Positions 43,760-52,798 are shown, counted from the stretch's first letter. The stretch: DNA of 64,000 bases from Myxococcales bacterium (GCA_013215565.1 JABSQV010000016.1:1-64000); one strand, 5' to 3'. The notes: generated from the letters alone by a model not told the origin. Made by a program: numbers and translations.

Positions 43760-46700
43760 ATGTCGTACTCCCCGGCGGAAGAGCCTGCCGTCTGGGCTCG
43801 CTACACGCAGGACGGAGGACGCGTCCACCTGACGGGCCTCGAGGCTCTGGTGCGCCTGCCGATCGAGCAGGTACGGGCCGATCGCGCTGCGGGCCGACGC
43901 GTCGCCGCCCTGATCTCCGGATACCCGGGCTCGCCTGTGGCGGGTCTCGACCGAACGCTCGACTCGCTGCGTCCGCTGCTCGAACGTTACGACGTCCGAC
44001 TCGAACACGGACTCAACGAAGAACTCGCGGCCGGCGTCATCGGCGGAACCCAACTACTCGACCTCTTCCCCCACTCCCACTACGACGGGGTTCTCGGGAT
44101 CTGGTTCGGGAAGGCGCCGGGCCTTGACCGCGCGCTCGATTCGATCCGGCACGCGAACTTCATGGGGACTTCGCGTTTCGGAGCCGCGCTCGCGATCGTG
44201 GGCGACGACCCTTCGTGCAAGAGTTCCTCGATCCCGAGTCACTCCGAGCACGCGGCCGCCCACGCGATGATGCCGCTCTTCGCGCCCTCGGACGCGCTCG
44301 ATGCGCTCGAACTCGGCCGGCTCGCGTTCGGGCTCTCGCGCTACGCGGGTCTCTGGGTCGCGCTGAAGATCACCGCCGACATCGCCGACGGCGGCGGAAT
44401 CTTCGAGCTGCCCGCAACCCGCCCTGAACCGGCGCTTCCGAAATTCAGAGTCGGCGACCCCGAAGGCGGCCGCAGCTTCGAGAAGCGCTTCGACCCGCGC
44501 CTGCTGCCCCCACACGTAAACGAAATCGAATACGCCCTCTTCTACGAGCGGCTCGAAGCCGCGCGACGCTACGTCTACGCCAACAAGATCGACCGGATCG
44601 AGGTCCGGGGCCCGCGCGACGCGATCGGGCTGGTCGCTTCCGGGAGGCTGATCCGCGAACTTCGCACGGCGCTCGAGCGGCTCGGGCTCACCGACTTCAC
44701 GCTCCGCGAGAAGGGAATTCGGCTGATGTCGATTCGGGCGATCTGGCCGCTCGAGCCCCGGCGCCTCCGAGAGTTCGCGGAGGGGCTCGATGAACTCGTG
44801 GTCGTCGACGAGCGTCGGGGCTTTCTCGAGGAACAGCTACGGGCCGTCCTCTTCAACGAGATCGACCATCCGCGCGTCCTGGGCCAGTTCCGCGAGACGG
44901 GAGCGCCCTGGCTGGCCCGACACGCGGAGGTGACAGCCGAGACGCTCGCGATCGACCTCGGGCGATACCTGGCCGATCGGCTTGAAAGTCCGGAATTCGC
45001 CGAGCGGGCAGCGCGGCTTCAGGCTCGCACGCGCGCGACCGAGCGCGAAATCAGCCTCGTCCGTGCTCCACACTTCTGCAGCGGGTGCTCACACAGCAAC
45101 TCGACGAGGCTTCCCGAGGGCGCGATCGCGGGAGGCGGCATCGGCTGCCACGCCATGGCGCTGCTCATGAACCGGGAGGTCCGCTTCATCGGGGCGATGG
45201 GCTCGGAGGGTTCCCCCTGGATCGGCCTCGCACCCTACTGCGACACGCCACACCTGTTTCAGAATCTCGGCGACGGAACCTACTTCCATTCGGGTCGGCT
45301 GGCAGTACGTGCGGCCGCAGAAGCGGGCACGAACGTCACCTACAAGATTCTCTACAACTCCGCAGTCGGGATGACGGGCGGCCAGCACCCCGTGGGAAGC
45401 AAGCCGGTCTCGGAACTCGTCCGGGATCTTCTCTCCGACGGCGTCAGAAGAGTGATCGCGGTCAGCAGCGACCCGGAACTACGCAAACTCTCCGCGAACA
45501 ACAAACGTGTCGAGTGCATCGGACGAGAGGGCTGGCCGGACGCCCAAGTGAGGATCGCGCGCGAAGCCGGCGTCACCGCATTGGTCTACGACCAACTCTG
45601 CGCGAATCAGAAACAGAGACTGGAGCGCCGGGGCATTCTCCCGAGACCCGCGAAGCGGATCGAAATCAACGCCGACGTGTGCGAGGGATGCGGAGACTGC
45701 GTTTCGGTTTCGACCTGTTCCGCACTGCTCCCCGTGAACACGCCACTCGGCCGCAAGACCCGCGTGAACACGACGCTCTGCAGTGACGACCGGAGTTGTC
45801 TCTCCGGTGACTGTCCGGCCTTTCTCGAACTCGCCACGCCGCGACTCGCGGAGGCCACTCCCGAACGCTGGATCGCAGACAAGCTGCCGGAACCGGAACA
45901 GCAACCGTGGGAGCGCGATCGCTTCTCGATCTACATGGTCGGTATCGGCAGCACGGGCGTGGTCAGCGTCAACGCGTTGATTCTGCGCGCGGCCGAACAC
46001 GAGGGACTCTTCGCGCTTCACCTCGACCAGACCGGGCTCGCGCAACGCGGTGGAAAAGTCGTGTCCCATACGATCCTGACTCGACAAGCGGCAGTCGGTA
46101 GCCCGCGCGTCGGCTGGGGCTGCGCGGATTCCGTCCTCGCGTTCGACCCGATCGGGGCCAGCGACGCCCGCGGGCTGCTCCAGTTGAACGCGCAGCGCAG
46201 CCTGGCGATCGTCCACACCAACATCACGCCCACGGCTTCGATGATCGGTGCTCCCGAGCTCGACGTGCCCGAGGTCCGGAGCTTTGCCGACGCGCTCCGC
46301 CGCCACACGCACAAGCTGGTCGAGGTCCCGGCCCAGGAACTGGCAGAAGCGGTGTTCGGAGAAACGCTGGCCGCGAACGTGATCCTGCTCGGCGTCGCCG
46401 TCCAGAGCGGCGCCTTCCCACTCTCGGCGGCGAGTTTCGAACGCGCGATCCGGGACCGGGGCGTCGCGGTGGAGTCCAACCTGGTCGCGTTCGGCCTCGG
46501 TCGATCGCTGGCCCTCGATCCCGGACTCTCGGACCGGATCCTGGCAGACGCCCGCCCGCCGTCGATCGGCGACGAGGGAGATCCCGACCGCGCGCACGAG
46601 CGGCTCGGCCGGGACTGGAGCCGCTTCGAGTCGGCGCTCTCGCGCTTCGAGGCATCTCCGCTCCGGGACAAACTGCGCCGACGCACCGCCGACTTCGCGA

Positions 46701-47299
46701 CCGACCTCATCGACTACCAGAGCCGAGCTTATGCGGCGCGCTATCTGGCGGTGCTGGAGCCGCTGGCGGAGGCCGAGGCCGCCTGTCACCGGGGCGCGCC
46801 GACCCTGACCGAGGTCGGGGCGCGCGAGCTCTACCGAATGCTGGCAATCAAGGACGAATACGAGGTCGCGCGCCTCCACCTGAGGGGACCCTTCCGGCGC
46901 TGGCTGGAACGCCACAGCCAGGGGCGCCTTCGGATGCGCTACCTGCTCCACCCGCCGCTTCTGCGACGGCTCGGCCTGCGCCGCAAGCTCGCGCTCGCCC
47001 GCGGCTTCGAGCCGGGGCTCTGGCTTCTGGTCGCACTGCGCAGAGTCCGCGGCAGTCTCCTCGACCCGTTCGGCCATACGCGGACGCGTCGTCACGAGCG
47101 CGCGCAGGCCCGCTGGTACGCCGAGGTCCTGACGCGTCTGACCCGGAACCTCCGACCCGCCGTGCACGCGGAGGCGCTGCGGATCGCGCGCTCCGCGGAG
47201 GGCATTCGCGGCTACGAGCAGATCCGGCTCCGCCGGGAAGGCCGCATCCGGGAGGAGGTCGAAGCGGCGCTCACGCAGCTCGAGCTGACGCAGCCCTAG
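43760..47299 (+). CDS. Indolepyruvate ferredoxin oxidoreductase, fused alpha-beta type
   Basis: 1179 residues. It decarboxylates aryl (or branched) 2-oxo acids to acyl-CoA with reduction of ferredoxin. An N-terminal pyrimidine-binding domain (SGYPGSPVAGLDRTL, HGLNEELAA), a TPP domain (FCSGCSHSNSTRLPEG, GGGIGCHAMALLM, MGSEGSPWIGLAPY, HLFQNLGDGTYFHSG), ferredoxin-like Cys motifs (CEGCGDC and CSDDRSCLSGDCP) and a C-terminal gamma-type domain (GIGSTGVVSVNALIL, DQTGLAQRGGKVVSH) are fused in one chain, plus a C-terminal DUF6537-like extension. The start is the ATG at 43760; only a weak GCAGGG precedes it. Confidence 0.92.
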   Translation: MSYSPAEEPAVWARYTQDGGRVHLTGLEALVRLPIEQVRADRAAGRRVAALISGYPGSPVAGLDRTLDSLRPLLERYDVRLEHGLNEELAAGVIGGTQLLDLFPHSHYDGVLGIWFGKAPGLDRALDSIRHANFMGTSRFGAALAIVGDDPSCKSSSIPSHSEHAAAHAMMPLFAPSDALDALELGRLAFGLSRYAGLWVALKITADIADGGGIFELPATRPEPALPKFRVGDPEGGRSFEKRFDPRLLPPHVNEIEYALFYERLEAARRYVYANKIDRIEVRGPRDAIGLVASGRLIRELRTALERLGLTDFTLREKGIRLMSIRAIWPLEPRRLREFAEGLDELVVVDERRGFLEEQLRAVLFNEIDHPRVLGQFRETGAPWLARHAEVTAETLAIDLGRYLADRLESPEFAERAARLQARTRATEREISLVRAPHFCSGCSHSNSTRLPEGAIAGGGIGCHAMALLMNREVRFIGAMGSEGSPWIGLAPYCDTPHLFQNLGDGTYFHSGRLAVRAAAEAGTNVTYKILYNSAVGMTGGQHPVGSKPVSELVRDLLSDGVRRVIAVSSDPELRKLSANNKRVECIGREGWPDAQVRIAREAGVTALVYDQLCANQKQRLERRGILPRPAKRIEINADVCEGCGDCVSVSTCSALLPVNTPLGRKTRVNTTLCSDDRSCLSGDCPAFLELATPRLAEATPERWIADKLPEPEQQPWERDRFSIYMVGIGSTGVVSVNALILRAAEHEGLFALHLDQTGLAQRGGKVVSHTILTRQAAVGSPRVGWGCADSVLAFDPIGASDARGLLQLNAQRSLAIVHTNITPTASMIGAPELDVPEVRSFADALRRHTHKLVEVPAQELAEAVFGETLAANVILLGVAVQSGAFPLSAASFERAIRDRGVAVESNLVAFGLGRSLALDPGLSDRILADARPPSIGDEGDPDRAHERLGRDWSRFESALSRFEASPLRDKLRRRTADFATDLIDYQSRAYAARYLAVLEPLAEAEAACHRGAPTLTEVGARELYRMLAIKDEYEVARLHLRGPFRRWLERHSQGRLRMRYLLHPPLLRRLGLRRKLALARGFEPGLWLLVALRRVRGSLLDPFGHTRTRRHERAQARWYAEVLTRLTRNLRPAVHAEALRIARSAEGIRGYEQIRLRREGRIREEVEAALTQLELTQP

Positions 47300-47353
47300 C
47301 CGCTCCCCTGCGCCGCGCGGTTTCCACCCCTTCGCCCGCGGCGCGAGCTGGGG

Positions 47354-47359
47354 CATCAT
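47354..47359 (+). promoter_or_regulatory. Possible -10 box (CATCAT) for the 2OG oxygenase - alkA unit
   Basis: CATCAT matches TATAAT at 4 of 6 positions and ends 8 nt before the GTG at 47368; no Shine-Dalgarno. Weaker than the other examples; supported mainly by identical spacing. Confidence 0.35.
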
Positions 47360-47367
47360 GCATTCCC

Positions 47368-48090
47368 GTGACCCCTCCGGCCTCCAGCATCGCCACGCGT
47401 CTCGGCGCACTCGACTGGGGTGAACTCGAGCGCTCACTCTGGGATCGGGGCTACGCGACAACGCGACCCATCCTCTCGGCCCGAGACTGCGCCGACCTGA
47501 TCCGGCTCTATCCCGACCCCGCGCGCTTCCGAAAGCGCGTCGACATGAAACGCCACCGCTTCGGCGAGGGCGAGTACCGCTACTTCGCACGCCCGCTGCC
47601 GCGGCTGGTCCAGGACCTGCGCACCCACGCATACCGCAGACTGGCCCCGATCGCGAACCGCTTTCAGGAGGCGCTCCGGAGAGAACTGCGCTTTCCGCCC
47701 CACCTGCGCGGGCTTCTCGAGCGCTGCCGGGCTGCGGGTCAGACGCGTCCGACTCCGCTTCTGTTTCGCTACCAGACCGACGGCTACAACTGCCTGCACC
47801 GCGACCTCTACGGCGAGGTCTGGTTTCCGCTGCAGGCCGCGATTCTCCTGAGCCGCCCCGGCAAGGATTTCGAGGGCGGCGAGTTCTTGCTCGTCGAGAA
47901 CCGACCGCGCGCGCAGTCGCGCGGGTCCGCCATCGCGCTCGAGCGGGGTGCCCTCATCCTGTTCCCGACCGCGGAGCGGCCGGTCCGGAGCGCGCGTGGT
48001 TTTGCGCGCGCCAGCCTACGCCACGGCGTGAGCCCACTCCGCCGGGGCGCGCGCTACACGCTCGGCATCATCTTTCACGATGCCGCGTAG
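47368..48090 (+). CDS. 2-oxoglutarate/Fe(II) oxygenase, nucleic-acid-linked 'Oxygenase-NA' family (PF09859)
   Basis: 240 residues from the GTG at 47368. LLFRYQTDGYNCLHRDLYGEVWFPLQ contains the metal-binding H-x-D, LRHGVSPLRRGARYTLGIIFH the distal His and the 2OG-binding Arg, and DFEGGEFLLVENRPRAQSRG the typical beta-sheet between them. This family is predicted to act on nucleic acids, perhaps oxidative dealkylation. The 3' end overlaps alkA by 11 nt, which supports a part in alkylation repair or base modification. Confidence 0.85.
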   Translation: MTPPASSIATRLGALDWGELERSLWDRGYATTRPILSARDCADLIRLYPDPARFRKRVDMKRHRFGEGEYRYFARPLPRLVQDLRTHAYRRLAPIANRFQEALRRELRFPPHLRGLLERCRAAGQTRPTPLLFRYQTDGYNCLHRDLYGEVWFPLQAAILLSRPGKDFEGGEFLLVENRPRAQSRGSAIALERGALILFPTAERPVRSARGFARASLRHGVSPLRRGARYTLGIIFHDAA

Positions 48091-49030
48091 CAGCTTCGAA
48101 CTCCGGCCCCCGGGCCCGTACTCGCTCGAACGCACGGCGGCCCGGCTCGCGCGCCTGCCGAACGGAACCGACCGCTACGAAGACGGAAACTACCGGAGGC
48201 TGCTGTTCGTCGCGGGCCGGCCACTGCTGGTGTCGATGGCACAGACCGCGCCTCCCTCCAGGCCGCGACTACGGGTGCAACTCGAAGGCGACGGCGCGCG
48301 GCGAAAGCCGGCCCGCGAGGCGGCCCAACTGCATCTCGAACGCTCGCTCGGTGTCGCGACGCGGGTTCAGCCTTTCTACCGCGCGCTTGCCGAGGATCCC
48401 GTTCTCGGAGAGCCAATCCGGCGCTTTCGGGGCCTGCGCGTACAGGGCCCCCCGAATGCGTGGGAAGCCCTGATCGGCGCCGTACTGTCCCAGCAAGTGA
48501 ACCTCGTCTTCGCCTACAGCATCCTGCGCGAGTTGGTCGCGAGCTTCGGTCGGCGCGCGCGCATCGCGGGCGAGACCTGGTTCGCGTTCCCGCGGCCCGA
48601 GCGAATCGCGCGAGTGTCCGAGACGAATCTACGACGCTTCCGACTCTCGTCGGCCAAGGCGGCGACGTTGCTGCGCCTGGCGCACGCTTTTCGAGACGGC
48701 GCCCTCTCCGACGACGAACTGCAGACGCTCTGCGACGAGGAAGTCGTCGAGCGGCTGGTCGCGATTAAAGGCGTCGGACGCTGGACGGCGGAGACGACAC
48801 TGATGCGGGGACTTGGACGGCCCGACGCCTTCCCGGCGGGAGACCTCGGCGTGGTGAAATACCTGGCGCAGGGGCTGATGGGCCGGACGCAGCCGGCCTC
48901 GGAGCACGGCATGCGGCGTTTTTCCGAGGGCTGGCGTCCTCACCGTGCGCTGGCTCTCACCTACGCCTACGCACAGCTCGCGGCGCGGCGGGCGGACACC
49001 CGCCCGGCGGACACCGGAAGGGGCGCCTAG
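48080..49030 (+). CDS. alkA: DNA-3-methyladenine glycosylase II (AlkA-like)
   Basis: 316 residues. N-terminal AlkA-type domain (FELRPPGPYSLERTAARLARL, YRRLLFVAGRPLLVSM), then the HhH-GPD domain: PNAWEALIGAVLSQQVNLVFAYSILREL, AIKGVGRWTAETTLMRGLGR with the hairpin, and the catalytic Asp in DAFPAGDLGVVKYL. It removes alkylated purines from DNA. Its start lies inside the oxygenase gene, so the two are made together. The 3' end overlaps the convergent serine acetyltransferase by 4 nt. Confidence 0.9.
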   Translation: MPRSSFELRPPGPYSLERTAARLARLPNGTDRYEDGNYRRLLFVAGRPLLVSMAQTAPPSRPRLRVQLEGDGARRKPAREAAQLHLERSLGVATRVQPFYRALAEDPVLGEPIRRFRGLRVQGPPNAWEALIGAVLSQQVNLVFAYSILRELVASFGRRARIAGETWFAFPRPERIARVSETNLRRFRLSSAKAATLLRLAHAFRDGALSDDELQTLCDEEVVERLVAIKGVGRWTAETTLMRGLGRPDAFPAGDLGVVKYLAQGLMGRTQPASEHGMRRFSEGWRPHRALALTYAYAQLAARRADTRPADTGRGA

Positions 49031-49875
49031 ATGTCGAAGTCGAGCGACTGCTCGCCCGCTTCGAGGTCGTCGCCGTCGGCGGACTGGATCAGGCGCGGCG
49101 CCTCGATCGCGACCCGGGTTCCGGCCGGCACACTGCGGGTCAGCCAGACATTTCCCCCGACCGTGGAGCCTTCTCCGATGACGGTCTCTCCGCCCAGGAT
49201 CGTGGCATTGGGGTAGATCGTGACATCGTCCTGGAGCGTTGGATGACGCTTCTTGCCTACGTCCTCGCGGCCCTTGCGATTGGAGAAGGCGCCCAGCGTG
49301 ACCCCGTGGTAGAGCTTCACGCGATTCCCGATCACGGTGGTCTCACCGATCACGACACCGGTCCCGTGGTCGATGAAAAAGTGGCATCCGATCGAGGCCC
49401 CGGGGTGGATGTCGATCCCGGTCTGGCCGTGTGCCCACTCCGACATGACGCGCGCCGCCACCGGCTCGCGCAACCCGTAGAGCGCGTGCGCGATCCGATA
49501 GGTGGAAATCGCCAGGATCGACGGGTAGGCCTCGACGATCTCGGCGTAACTCTGGGAGGCCGGGTCGCCGTGGTATGCCGCCTCGACATCCATTGAGAGG
49601 CAGTGTCGAATCTCGGGCAGAGTCTCCAGCAGGGACGAAGCCGAGCGCTCGCCGATCAGACGCGAGAGCAGGCCGTGGACCACCTCGAGGTCACTCGGAA
49701 GCGCCTCGCTGGGCGAGCGGTCCAGCAGGATTTCGCGCAAGCGCGCGAGCAGTTCGATCACGTCATTCCTCGCAGGGACCCGCTCGGTCCGCGCCTGGCT
49801 CACGGGGTCCCGCTGATCGCGCTGGGCACGCAGGTGCTGGGCGGTCACAGAACTCGGTCGATCGCTCCCGGCCAT
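49027..49875 (-). CDS. cysE: Serine O-acetyltransferase (CysE/EpsC-like)
   Basis: 282 residues. LPEIRHCLSMDVEAAYHGDPAS and YPSILAISTYRIAHALYGL form the N-terminal helical part; the left-handed beta-helix hexapeptides carry GIDIHPGASIGCHFFIDHGTGVVIGETTVIG and NRVKLYHGVTLGAFS. It makes O-acetylserine for cysteine synthesis. No cysteine synthase is adjacent. The start at 49875 (ATG) is followed by a polar, probably disordered 40-residue lead. Confidence 0.88.
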   Translation of the reverse strand: MAGSDRPSSVTAQHLRAQRDQRDPVSQARTERVPARNDVIELLARLREILLDRSPSEALPSDLEVVHGLLSRLIGERSASSLLETLPEIRHCLSMDVEAAYHGDPASQSYAEIVEAYPSILAISTYRIAHALYGLREPVAARVMSEWAHGQTGIDIHPGASIGCHFFIDHGTGVVIGETTVIGNRVKLYHGVTLGAFSNRKGREDVGKKRHPTLQDDVTIYPNATILGGETVIGEGSTVGGNVWLTRSVPAGTRVAIEAPRLIQSADGDDLEAGEQSLDFDI

Positions 49876-50032
49876 CTCGATAGAGTAAAGGCCCGAGCAG
49901 GAGATTTCAAAACTACGTTTGGAATGCGGCCAGGCGGGTCCCCCACCGGAGCCGGTTGACGCGTTCGCGAAGCCGGCCGCATACTGCCCCTACCCCCCGC
50001 CGCGCCCCTCCGAACGGACTCTTCAGGACCCG

Positions 50033-50914
50033 GTGGCCGTCTACAGCCATTCCCGCATCTCGTCCTACGAGAACTGCCCGCGGCAGTTCGAGTACCGGTA
50101 TGTCCAGAAGCTCAAGACCGAGCGGGAAGGCATCGAGGCCTTCGTGGGCAAACGCGTACACGAGGTCCTGGAGCGCCTCTACCATCACCTGCGGCGCCAC
50201 GGGCGACCACCGAGCCTGCGGCAGGTGCTCGAGCGTTTCAACAAGGACTGGGGGCTCCGCTGGCACGACCACATCGAGATCGTCCGGAAGGAGTACGAAA
50301 CGGATCACTACCAGAATCAGGGCAAAATCTGCCTCGAGAACTACTACCGCGGCCAGTACCCGTTCGACCGGGAGGAGACGGTGGCGGTCGAGCACACCGT
50401 CCATTTCCAGCTCGATCCCGGCGGCCGCTACCGCATGCGCGGAATCATCGACCGCATCGCGCGCACGGCTCCGGGCGCCTACGAGGTACACGACTACAAG
50501 ACGGGCAGGTATCTGCCGCCGACCGCGCGCTTCGAAACCGACCGCCAGCTCGCGCTCTACCAGATCGGGCTCGAACGCGCCTACCCCGACGTCGAACGCG
50601 TCGAGCTCGTCTGGCACTACCTGCACTTCAACCGCACCATCCGAAGCCGTCGCAGCCCCGAGCAACTGGACGCGCTCCAGACCGAAACCGCGGCCCGCAT
50701 CGACGAGATCGAGACCGCCACCGAGTACCCGGCAAAGCCCTCGCGGCTTTGCGCGTGGTGCGATTTCCGGGACCTGTGTCCGGACGCCCTGCTTCCGGAG
50801 CCGGCATCCGCGGGCCCGATGCCTGCTGAACCTGCGGCCCCGGGCCCCGCGGCCAAACCCGCAGCCGGCGCCGACCCGGTGCCGGACTCCGACGCCCAGC
50901 TGCGGCTGCTCTGA
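50033..50914 (+). CDS. RecB-family (Cas4-like) 4Fe-4S nuclease
   Basis: 293 residues from the GTG at 50033 (VAVYSHSRISSYENCPRQF). SYENCPRQFEYRYVQKLKTER supplies the first Cys, VGKRVHEVLERLYHHL the His, MRGIIDRIART and EVHDYKTGRYLPP the D and (D/E)xK of the PD-(D/E)XK site, and CAWCDFRDLC three more Cys for a 4Fe-4S cluster. Such stand-alone nucleases resemble the C-terminal nuclease of AddB or Cas4; no cas gene or CRISPR is here. The last 40 residues are Pro/Ala-rich and probably disordered. The start is not certain: the frame is open to 49919. Confidence 0.8.
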   Translation: MAVYSHSRISSYENCPRQFEYRYVQKLKTEREGIEAFVGKRVHEVLERLYHHLRRHGRPPSLRQVLERFNKDWGLRWHDHIEIVRKEYETDHYQNQGKICLENYYRGQYPFDREETVAVEHTVHFQLDPGGRYRMRGIIDRIARTAPGAYEVHDYKTGRYLPPTARFETDRQLALYQIGLERAYPDVERVELVWHYLHFNRTIRSRRSPEQLDALQTETAARIDEIETATEYPAKPSRLCAWCDFRDLCPDALLPEPASAGPMPAEPAAPGPAAKPAAGADPVPDSDAQLRLL

Positions 50915-50967
50915 CGGCATCGCCGCTCGGCCTCCACCCCGGCAAGGGGCCTGCCGATAGCGGGAAG

Positions 50968-51426
50968 ATGGCGGCCAACGAGCGAGCCCCGGGCGGGCCC
51001 CCACGCTTGGTGTGCCGCTGCGTCGGGATTTCGAGCCTTCGCATCGCCGAGGCCTGGTCCGCGGCCGGGGAGGCCGGGCTTCGGGATCTGGCTGCCGTGA
51101 AGCGCGAGACCGGGGCCGGGACCGCGTGCGAGACCTGCCATCCGGAGGTTCTCGAGATTCTGGCCGACCTAGACGGCAGGCCTTTCCCTGCAGGCCAGCG
51201 GACCGAGAACGAGTACCGGTGTCAGCACGAGACCGAACGCCGGATCGAAGCGGCGCTCAACAGCCGGATTCTCCCGGGCCTCCCACCCGGGACCGCGGCC
51301 GAATTGCTCCGCGTCCGCGGTCTCGCAGTCTGGATCGCATTCGAAGGACCCGAGAGCGAGCGCCCCGGACTCGCTGAGCGTCTGCGGAAGCTGGTCTGCC
51401 GCGACCTCGAGGTGCACTTCCGCTAG
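50968..51426 (+). CDS. Bfd-like [2Fe-2S] protein with a C-terminal NifU-like domain
   Basis: 152 residues. The N-terminal domain has C16-x-C18 and C54-x2-C57 (VCRCVGIS ... TACETCHPEV), the Bfd/NifU-middle-type [2Fe-2S] pattern. The second half (ERRIEAALNSRILPGLPPGT ... ERLRKLVCRDLEVHF) has the alpha-beta pattern of the small NifU C-terminal domain but not its CxxC. It may hand clusters or electrons to another protein. GGGAAG precedes the ATG. Confidence 0.7.
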   Translation: MAANERAPGGPPRLVCRCVGISSLRIAEAWSAAGEAGLRDLAAVKRETGAGTACETCHPEVLEILADLDGRPFPAGQRTENEYRCQHETERRIEAALNSRILPGLPPGTAAELLRVRGLAVWIAFEGPESERPGLAERLRKLVCRDLEVHFR

Positions 51427-51540
51427 CGGGTGCAGCCCCGCCGGGCTCGGGTCGCAGGGCTTCCGGTGCGCGGCCCTGGCCCGACGCCGGCTGCGTGCGG
51501 TCGCGGCTCGCTTGATAGACTGCACCCGAGGGAGAGCCGC

Positions 51541-52341
51541 ATGCGCGTAGAGAGAATCCCGACGCTTCGCGACAACTACAGCTACCTGATCATCGACGAG
51601 GATTCGAACGAAGCAGCCGTGGTCGACGCTCCCGAGGCGGAGCCCGTGGTCGAGCGGGTCCTACACCTGGCGGTCCGGGTCACGCACGTGCTCTCCACCC
51701 ACCATCACCCGGATCACAGCATGGCGAATCCCAGTCTGGCCGAACACTTCCGCTGCCCCGTCTACGGACACCACTCCGACGCGGAACGCATCCCGGGCTT
51801 TACGAACGGTCTCGAAGAGGGGGATCGGATCTCGGTGGGCGGCCTCGAAGCGGAAATTCTGTTCATCCCCGCGCACACGCGCGGTCACATCGCCTACGTC
51901 TTTTCCGACGCGGTGTTCTCGGGCGACACCCTGTTCGCGGCGGGCTGCGGGCGGCTGTTCGAGGGGGACCCGGCCATGATGCACCGCGCGCTCAACGAAA
52001 AGCTCGCGCGCCTTCCCGATGCAACCCGAGTGTTCTGTGGACACGAATACACGGAGAACAACCTGCGCTTCGCGCGTTCGGTCGAGCCCCGAAACGAGCG
52101 CGTTCGCGAGAAGCTCGCGTGGGCCGAGCAGCGCCGCGCGAAGGCGGCGTCCGACTGGCATCTCGCGACGCCGGACGAGATGACCATCCCGTCCACGATC
52201 GGAGAGGAACGCGAGACCAATCCGTTCATGCGGGTCGACTCTCCCGAGATTCTAGAGAGCGTCCGCAAGGCACACCCGAATGCCAGCGCCGACCCGGTCG
52301 AGATCCTGGGCCACGTGAGAGCCATGAAGGACCGCTTCTAG
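51541..52341 (+). CDS. gloB: Hydroxyacylglutathione hydrolase (glyoxalase II)
   Basis: 266 residues from the ATG at 51541 with GAGGGAG upstream. Metallo-beta-lactamase motif STHHHPDHSMAN (H54, H56, D58, H59), AHTRGHIAYVF, SGDTLFAAGCGRLFEG and FCGHEYTENNLRFA give both zinc sites. The C-terminal helical domain NPFMRVDSPEI is standard for glyoxalase II. It hydrolyses S-D-lactoylglutathione in methylglyoxal detoxification. Convergent with the Rieske gene across a hairpin. Confidence 0.92.
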   Translation: MRVERIPTLRDNYSYLIIDEDSNEAAVVDAPEAEPVVERVLHLAVRVTHVLSTHHHPDHSMANPSLAEHFRCPVYGHHSDAERIPGFTNGLEEGDRISVGGLEAEILFIPAHTRGHIAYVFSDAVFSGDTLFAAGCGRLFEGDPAMMHRALNEKLARLPDATRVFCGHEYTENNLRFARSVEPRNERVREKLAWAEQRRAKAASDWHLATPDEMTIPSTIGEERETNPFMRVDSPEILESVRKAHPNASADPVEILGHVRAMKDRF

Positions 52342-52353
52342 CAGATCCCGGAG

Positions 52354-52376
52354 GGGCCCCCATTCGGGGGGGGCCC
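52354..52376. terminator. GC-rich hairpin between convergent gloB and Rieske genes
   Basis: GGGCCCCC at 52354-52361 pairs with GGGGGCCC at 52369-52376 over a 7-nt loop. It starts 12 nt after the gloB stop and ends 10 nt before the 3' end of the convergent gene, the expected place for a bidirectional terminator. No T-run follows on either side, so termination may need Rho. Confidence 0.5.
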
Positions 52377-52386
52377 GAGGCAGGCT

Positions 52387-52704
52387 TCAGAGCGGGAGGT
52401 CGGGGTCGATCAGGATGTCGTCGCCTTCGACGCGGACCGGCCAGCGACAGAGCGGCTCCTCGTCGACCTCGCCGGGCGCCAGCCCGGTCTCCAGATCGAA
52501 GGCCCAGCCGTGACCGGCGCAGACCACAAAAGTGCCTTCCAGTCCCCCCTCGTGCAGCGGAAAGCCTGCATGCGGACACAAGTTCTCCATCGCGTAGACC
52601 CGGCCCCCGACCTGCCACAGGCCGATTTCGCGGCCCCCGACCTCGACCCGGAGCCCGCCGTGTTTCGGAAGATCCGAAATTCCCGCCACGCGCTCGAATG
52701 CCAC
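52387..52704 (-). CDS. Rieske [2Fe-2S] ferredoxin
   Basis: 105 residues. The two cluster-binding boxes are C43-P-H45 (NLCPHAGFPL) and C62-A-G-H65 (VVCAGHGWAFDLETG), the full Rieske set. No transmembrane segment or dioxygenase domain, so it is a small soluble electron carrier of the NirD/BphF class. No redox partner is adjacent. Confidence 0.92.
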   Translation of the reverse strand: MAFERVAGISDLPKHGGLRVEVGGREIGLWQVGGRVYAMENLCPHAGFPLHEGGLEGTFVVCAGHGWAFDLETGLAPGEVDEEPLCRWPVRVEGDDILIDPDLPL

Positions 52705-52763
52705 TCCTGGACCCTCCGTCCTACCCAGTATGGAACGAAATACCGCCAGCCTACGCGAGAGCC

Positions 52764-52798
52764 GTCAGTGGGCTGACGTGCAGCGTCAACCCACCGAC
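52764..52798. repeat. Imperfect inverted repeat upstream of the topoisomerase VI operon
   Basis: GTCAGTGGGCTGAC (52764-52777) and GTCAACCCACCGAC (52785-52798) are inverted repeats pairing at 12 of 14 positions over a 7-nt loop. It lies about 160 nt before the first small gene of the operon and may be a regulatory hairpin or operator. Confidence 0.45.

Noticed and set aside
45479-47632. A 717-codon minus-strand frame under the indolepyruvate oxidoreductase
   Set aside because: No motif, biased composition, and the plus-strand gene has all domains of its family.
50900-52400. A CRISPR array or cas operon near the Cas4-like nuclease
   Set aside because: No repeated spacers and no other cas gene; neighbours are Fe-S and glyoxalase genes.
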